Assembly: GCA_050173345.1 (NCBI GenBank)
Contig: JBFXKW010000016.1
Coordinates: forward strand, 1-64,000
Length of the DNA stretch: 64,000 nt
Direction: 5' to 3'
Origin: SHWC01 sp050173345
GTDB lineage: Bacteria > Pseudomonadota > Alphaproteobacteria > UBA828
In this document: positions 60,318 to 64,000 of the stretch, piece after piece
Layout of the letters: each line of letters opens with the position of its first letter
Numbering within the stretch: the stretch's first letter is position 1
The notes under the pieces: generated by a model
What the model was told of the DNA's origin: nothing
Databases searched by the model: none
Seen by the model: only the letters and a program-made list of their open reading frames with translations
Program-made: the position numbers and the translations under genes

Positions 60318-61840
60318 AGATCAGAGCGCAGATCGGCAAAGTGCTCAACCTCGACAAGTGCATCGGCTGTCACACCTGCTCGGTCACCTGCAAGAACGTG
60401 TGGACCAGCCGCGAGGGCATGGAATATGCCTGGTTCAACAACGTCGAGACCAAGCCGGGCATCGGCTATCCGAAGGACTGGGAGAACCAGAAACGCTGGA
60501 ACGGTGGCTGGACGCGCACCGCAAGGGGCCGGCTCGAACCCAAGATGGGGGCGAAGTGGCGGCTGCTGGCCAAGATCTTCGCCAACCCCGACCTGCCCGA
60601 GATCGACGACTACTACGAGCCGTTCACCTTTGACTACGAACATCTGCAGACCGCGCCCGAGCTTGAGGCGGCGCCAACCGCGCGACCTCGCTCGCTGATT
60701 ACCGGCGAGCGGATGGACAAGATCGAATGGGGGCCGAACTGGGAGGAAATCCTGGGCGGCGAGTTCAGCAAGCGCTCGAAGGACTACAATTTCGAGGGTG
60801 TCGAGAAGGAGATCTACGGCGCGTTCGAAAACACCTTCATGATGTATCTGCCGCGGCTGTGCGAGCACTGCCTCAACCCGAGCTGCGTCGCGGCCTGCCC
60901 GTCGGGGGCGATCTACAAACGCGAAGAGGACGGCATCGTCCTGATCGACCAGGAGAAGTGTCGGGGCTGGCGGATGTGTATCTCAGGCTGCCCGTACAAG
61001 AAGATCTACTACAACTGGGCGAGCGGCAAGTCCGAGAAGTGCACGTTCTGCTATCCACGCATCGAGGACGGCCTGCCTACCGTCTGTTCGGAGACCTGCG
61101 TCGGGCGGATCCGCTATCTGGGCGTGCTCCTCTACGACGCCGATCGGATCGCGGAGGCGGCCGCGGTGCCGGACGAACGGAACCTGTACGAGGCCCAGCT
61201 CGGCATCTTCCTTGACCCGAGCGACCCCAAGGTCCGCCGCCAAGCAGGCATCGACGGAGTACCCGAGAGCTGGCTCGAGGCGGCCCGGCGCTCGCCGGTC
61301 TACAAGATGGCCGTCGAGTGGAAGGTCGCGTTCCCGCTCCACCCCGAATACCGCACCCTGCCCATGGTCTGGTACGTGCCGCCGCTATCGCCGATCCAGT
61401 CTGCGGCCGAGGCAGGCAAGATGGGGCTCGACAACGACATGCCGGACGTACGCTCGCTGCGCATTCCGCTTCGCTACCTCGCCAATCTGCTCACCGCCGG
61501 CAAGGAAGAGCCGGTCGCTCGCGCGCTCGAGCGCATGCTGGCGATGCGCGGCTACATGCGCGCCAAGACCATCGATGGGGTGATCGACGAAAGCATCGCA
61601 GCCCGGGTCGGCCTGCTGCCGGGGCAGATCGAGGAGATGTACCAGATCATGGCGATCGCCAACTACGAGGACCGCTTCGTCGTACCGACGGCGCACCGCG
61701 AGGTGGCGGAGGACGCCTACGACATCCGCGGCTCCTGCGGCTTCACCTTCGGCAGCGGCTGCTCTGGTGGGACGAGCGAGGCCAACCTGTTCGGCAGCCC
61801 GAAGAAGAAGGCGGTCCGCACGCCGACCGAGGTGATGTGA
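60314..61840 (+). CDS. narH: Respiratory nitrate reductase beta subunit
   Basis: 508 aa. Cys groups for four clusters: CIGCHTCSVTCKNVW, CEHCLNPSCVAACPSG, CRGWRMCISGCPYKK (Trp in place of one Cys, giving the [3Fe-4S] centre) and CTFCYPRIEDGLPTVCSETC. The C-terminal GSCGFTFGSGCSGG tail is typical. It carries electrons from NarI haem to NarG. Four-base overlap with narG and one-base overlap (TGATG) with narJ. Confidence 0.97.
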   Translation: MKIRAQIGKVLNLDKCIGCHTCSVTCKNVWTSREGMEYAWFNNVETKPGIGYPKDWENQKRWNGGWTRTARGRLEPKMGAKWRLLAKIFANPDLPEIDDYYEPFTFDYEHLQTAPELEAAPTARPRSLITGERMDKIEWGPNWEEILGGEFSKRSKDYNFEGVEKEIYGAFENTFMMYLPRLCEHCLNPSCVAACPSGAIYKREEDGIVLIDQEKCRGWRMCISGCPYKKIYYNWASGKSEKCTFCYPRIEDGLPTVCSETCVGRIRYLGVLLYDADRIAEAAAVPDERNLYEAQLGIFLDPSDPKVRRQAGIDGVPESWLEAARRSPVYKMAVEWKVAFPLHPEYRTLPMVWYVPPLSPIQSAAEAGKMGLDNDMPDVRSLRIPLRYLANLLTAGKEEPVARALERMLAMRGYMRAKTIDGVIDESIAARVGLLPGQIEEMYQIMAIANYEDRFVVPTAHREVAEDAYDIRGSCGFTFGSGCSGGTSEANLFGSPKKKAVRTPTEVM

Positions 61841-62574
61841 TGACCAGAGTCTTCAAGGCGCTTTCGCTGCTGCTCACCTACCCGGACCGCGAGCTCGTCG
61901 CAGCGGCACCGGCGCTCCGCGACGTGATCCGAAGCGAAGAGCTGCTGTCGTCGCGTATCGAGGCCGGCCTATTCGAGTTGATCGACCAGCTCGAGACGCG
62001 CGATCTCTACGACCTTCAGGAGCGCTATGTCTTCCTGTTCGACCGCACGCGCTCGCTCTCGCTTCATCTCTTCGAGCACGTCCACGGCGAGAGCCGTGAT
62101 CGCGGCCAGGCGATGGTCGACCTCGCGGCGCTCTACCGGCGCAACGGCCTCGAGATCAGCGCCAACGAGCTGCCAGACTATCTGCCGTTGTTCCTGGAGT
62201 TTCTCTCAACCCTGCCGTCTGCCGAGGCGCACCCGCTCCTCAGTCAGCCGCTGCACATCGTCACAGCCCTGCGCGAACGGCTTGAGCGGCGTGACAGCAT
62301 CTACCGATGGGTGCTCCGGGCGGTCGAGACGCTGGCGGATGCCGAGTCCGATGCGGACGGCCTGCGTGAGGTGCGGAGCGCGCCTGACGATAACCCCGAG
62401 GACCTGGTCGCCCTCGACAAGGCCTGGGAGGATGAGCCGGTGACCTTCGGGCCAAGTTCCGGCGGCGACAGCTGCAACCAGGTGGCGGGTATGCTGCGGC
62501 GCCTTGGCGCGAAGCTCGACCGCCCCCGGCCGCCGCAGAGCCCAACAACGGCCACAGGTCGCGGAGCGCGCTAA
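61840..62574 (+). CDS. narJ: Nitrate reductase molybdenum-cofactor assembly chaperone
   Basis: 244 aa. FKALSLLLTYPDRELVAA, QERYVFLFDRTRSLSLHLFEHVHGESRDRGQAMV (split by the family's loop) and ELPDYLPLFLEFLS are diagnostic. NarJ holds apo-NarG until cofactor and clusters are in place; it is not part of the final enzyme. The C-terminal 50 residues are Pro/Arg-rich and variable. Confidence 0.95.
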   Translation: MTRVFKALSLLLTYPDRELVAAAPALRDVIRSEELLSSRIEAGLFELIDQLETRDLYDLQERYVFLFDRTRSLSLHLFEHVHGESRDRGQAMVDLAALYRRNGLEISANELPDYLPLFLEFLSTLPSAEAHPLLSQPLHIVTALRERLERRDSIYRWVLRAVETLADAESDADGLREVRSAPDDNPEDLVALDKAWEDEPVTFGPSSGGDSCNQVAGMLRRLGAKLDRPRPPQSPTTATGRGAR

Positions 62575-62584
62575 GGAGGGAAAG

Positions 62585-63337
62585 GTGGCGAGCTATCTCA
62601 ACACATTCCTGTTCGGCATCTACCCCTACATCGCGCTCAGCGTGATGGTGATCGGCTGCATCATACGCTACGACCGCGAGCCATACACATGGCGCTCGGG
62701 CTCGAGCCAGCTGCTCCGCCGGCGCCAGCTGATCTGGGGCTCGAACCTGTTCCACGTCGGTGTCCTGATCGTCTTCTTGGGCCACCTCGTCGGTCTTCTA
62801 ACCCCGATCTGGGTGTTCGACGTGATCGGCATCGGGCATGGTGCCAAGCAGCTGTTGGCAGTCGTGGTCGGCGGGGTTGCCGGTGTAGCGTGTCTCGTCG
62901 GCGGTGCCATGCTGCTTCATCGCCGGCTCGCCGATCCGCGCATCCGCAGGACCTCGTCCTTCGGCGACATCGCAATCCTGATCCTCCTGCTGGTCCAGCT
63001 CGTCCTCGGGCTGGTCACGATCCTGATCTCGACACGCCATCTCGAGGGCGGCGAGATGCTTCGGTTCATGGCCTGGGCGCAGGGCATCTTCAGCTTCCGG
63101 CCGGGGGCCGCCGATCTGGTCGCAGACGCGCACTGGATCTTCAAGATGCACATCGTCCTCGGGCTCACGATCTTTCTCGTGTTTCCGTTCACCCGGCTCG
63201 TGCATATGCTGAGTTTTCCGATCCGCTACCTCTGGCGAACGGGCTATCAGATCGTGCGCGTGCGCTCGCCGGGGCGGGTCAACCCCTTGCGGCGTGGTGC
63301 CGTGCCGCCGCGACTGCCGGGTCGTGCTGCGGAGTAG
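62585..63337 (+). CDS. narI: Respiratory nitrate reductase gamma subunit (cytochrome b)
   Basis: 250 aa, five membrane helices. Haem-ligand His candidates lie in SNLFHVGVLIVFLGHLVG and FKMHIVLG / FTRLVHMLSF. It oxidises quinol at the periplasmic face and passes electrons to NarH. GTG start with GGAGGG directly ahead (the narJ stop is TAA just before). The C-terminus is extended and Arg/Pro-rich. Confidence 0.95.
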   Translation: MASYLNTFLFGIYPYIALSVMVIGCIIRYDREPYTWRSGSSQLLRRRQLIWGSNLFHVGVLIVFLGHLVGLLTPIWVFDVIGIGHGAKQLLAVVVGGVAGVACLVGGAMLLHRRLADPRIRRTSSFGDIAILILLLVQLVLGLVTILISTRHLEGGEMLRFMAWAQGIFSFRPGAADLVADAHWIFKMHIVLGLTIFLVFPFTRLVHMLSFPIRYLWRTGYQIVRVRSPGRVNPLRRGAVPPRLPGRAAE

Positions 63338-63343
63338 GGTGCG

Positions 63344-64000
63344 ATGCGGCCGGTCGTCGTGAATGGGCATGCGATCGGTGCAGACCTGATCGCGGCCGAG
63401 GTCCAGAACCACCCCGCGTCGAGCGCGGAGGCGGCCACGCGCGAGGCGATCCGGGCGCTGGTCGTGCGCGAACTCCTCCTCCAGGAGGCGGACCGGCTTG
63501 GGATAGCGCCGGACCCTATGGTCGATGAGCGAGGCCGGCGAGAGACTGAAGAGGAATCACGCATCCGGCAGCTGCTCGAGGATCAGGTCCGCTCCCCGCG
63601 CGCAGACGAGGACGCGTGCCGGCGCTACTACGAGAACAATCCGGCGAAATTCAAGAGCCCGGATCTCTTCGAACCCGTGCACATCCTGCTCTCGGCCGAT
63701 CCCGATACTGGTGAGGCGTATGGCAGCGCAGTCGAGGAGGCGAAAGCAATCATCGCACGGCTCGAAGAGCGGCCCGAACTCTTCTCCACCATCGCGCGCG
63801 AGCGTTCGGACTGTCCGTCTGCGAGCGAGGGCGGCCGTCTCGGCCAAGTCACGGCTGGGCAGACGACGGCCGAGTTCCAGACCTTCCTGCTCGCACTCGA
63901 GGAAGGCCAGCTCTGCCCGGTGCCAGTCAAGACCCGTTACGGCGTGCACGTGCTCCGCCTCGAACGCAAGGTCGAGGGCCGCACGCTGCCGTTCGAGGCC
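63344..64000 (+). CDS. PpiC-type peptidyl-prolyl isomerase, truncated by window end
   Basis: 219 codons are visible, still open at the edge. The N-terminal SurA-like helical part has MRPVVVNGHAIGADLIAAEV. The parvulin domain includes EPVHILLSADPDTG, FSTIARERSDCPSASEGGRLG and VKTRYGVHVLRLERK. No signal peptide, so it is cytoplasmic (NifM-like). Such genes commonly follow narI and may help fold the nitrate reductase. ATG lies six bases after the narI stop. Confidence 0.9.
   Translation, partial: MRPVVVNGHAIGADLIAAEVQNHPASSAEAATREAIRALVVRELLLQEADRLGIAPDPMVDERGRRETEEESRIRQLLEDQVRSPRADEDACRRYYENNPAKFKSPDLFEPVHILLSADPDTGEAYGSAVEEAKAIIARLEERPELFSTIARERSDCPSASEGGRLGQVTAGQTTAEFQTFLLALEEGQLCPVPVKTRYGVHVLRLERKVEGRTLPFEA

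Noticed and set aside
1..64000. CRISPR arrays or prophage structural genes
   Set aside because: No regularly spaced repeats and no capsid, tail, terminase or integrase genes were seen.

Overview
The window comes from a high-GC alphaproteobacterium. Three things point there: a circularly permuted two-piece tmRNA gene whose acceptor half precedes its coding half (21.4-21.7 kb), an SspB of the alphaproteobacterial type directly behind it, and CtrA-type TTAA-N7-TTAA sites (13.2-13.3 kb). Genes in the first 37 kb are dense, often coupled by ATGA overlaps, and separated by palindromic intergenic repeats, as in a stable chromosome. The genus cannot be fixed from this sequence alone.

0-12.7 kb: a cut-off IS5-type transposase, then a minus-strand set of small-molecule enzymes (acyltransferase-like Ntn hydrolase, cupin, SDR, LamB/YcsF oxoprolinase subunit, MDR reductase), a TrpD-like glycosyltransferase with a TetR regulator, and an ATP-dependent hydantoinase/oxoprolinase pair (HyuA plus a HyuB carrying a C-terminal four-cysteine module) followed by an FCD-type GntR regulator. 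Amide, lactam or hydantoin breakdown is the likely common theme.

12.8-20 kb: a secreted protein behind a triple CtrA-like site, then a complete coenzyme F420 locus: a divergent luciferase-like F420-type oxidoreductase and cofG-cofH-cofD-cofC-cofE-npdG, tightly overlapped. This is the most distinctive metabolic feature, because F420 is uncommon in proteobacteria. CofG and CofH are separate proteins rather than the fused actinobacterial FbiC.

20-37 kb: housekeeping genes: thyX, ssrA (tmRNA, tag ANDNEMALAA), sspB, a TfoX-like protein, a LysE exporter, an RlmD/TrmA-type RNA methyltransferase, a giant AsmA protein, thioesterase, pentapeptide protein, Na+/H+ antiporter, UvrD-type helicase, prmA and an M24 aminopeptidase, ending at tRNA-Ile2(CAU).

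37-50 kb, downstream of the tRNA, has the character of a decaying genomic island. It holds an operon remnant (BKACE enzyme, two dehydrogenases, a beheaded sugar-type ABC permease), msrA, an LLM oxidoreductase, a Rieske/FAD reductase, an AlkA-type glycosylase and an Rnk-type protein. These are interleaved with broken genes: FAD-oxidase, Excalibur, DarT-like, thermonuclease, DUF488, and a 5-formyl-THF cyclo-ligase with three in-frame UGA codons.

50-64 kb is an anaerobic respiration and nitrogen-oxide region: an FNR/FixK-type box and Fur-like palindrome ahead of a P19/FtrA-like iron protein and FtrD-like polyferredoxin, a DUF6522 protein, a broken NsrR-like repressor with its palindromic operator still intact, a broken group III truncated haemoglobin, a haemerythrin protein, a PAS protein, a SLAC1/TehA-family channel in the place usually held by NarK, then narGHJI and a PpiC-type chaperone running off the end. 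Nitrate respiration looks intact while two nitric-oxide genes have decayed.
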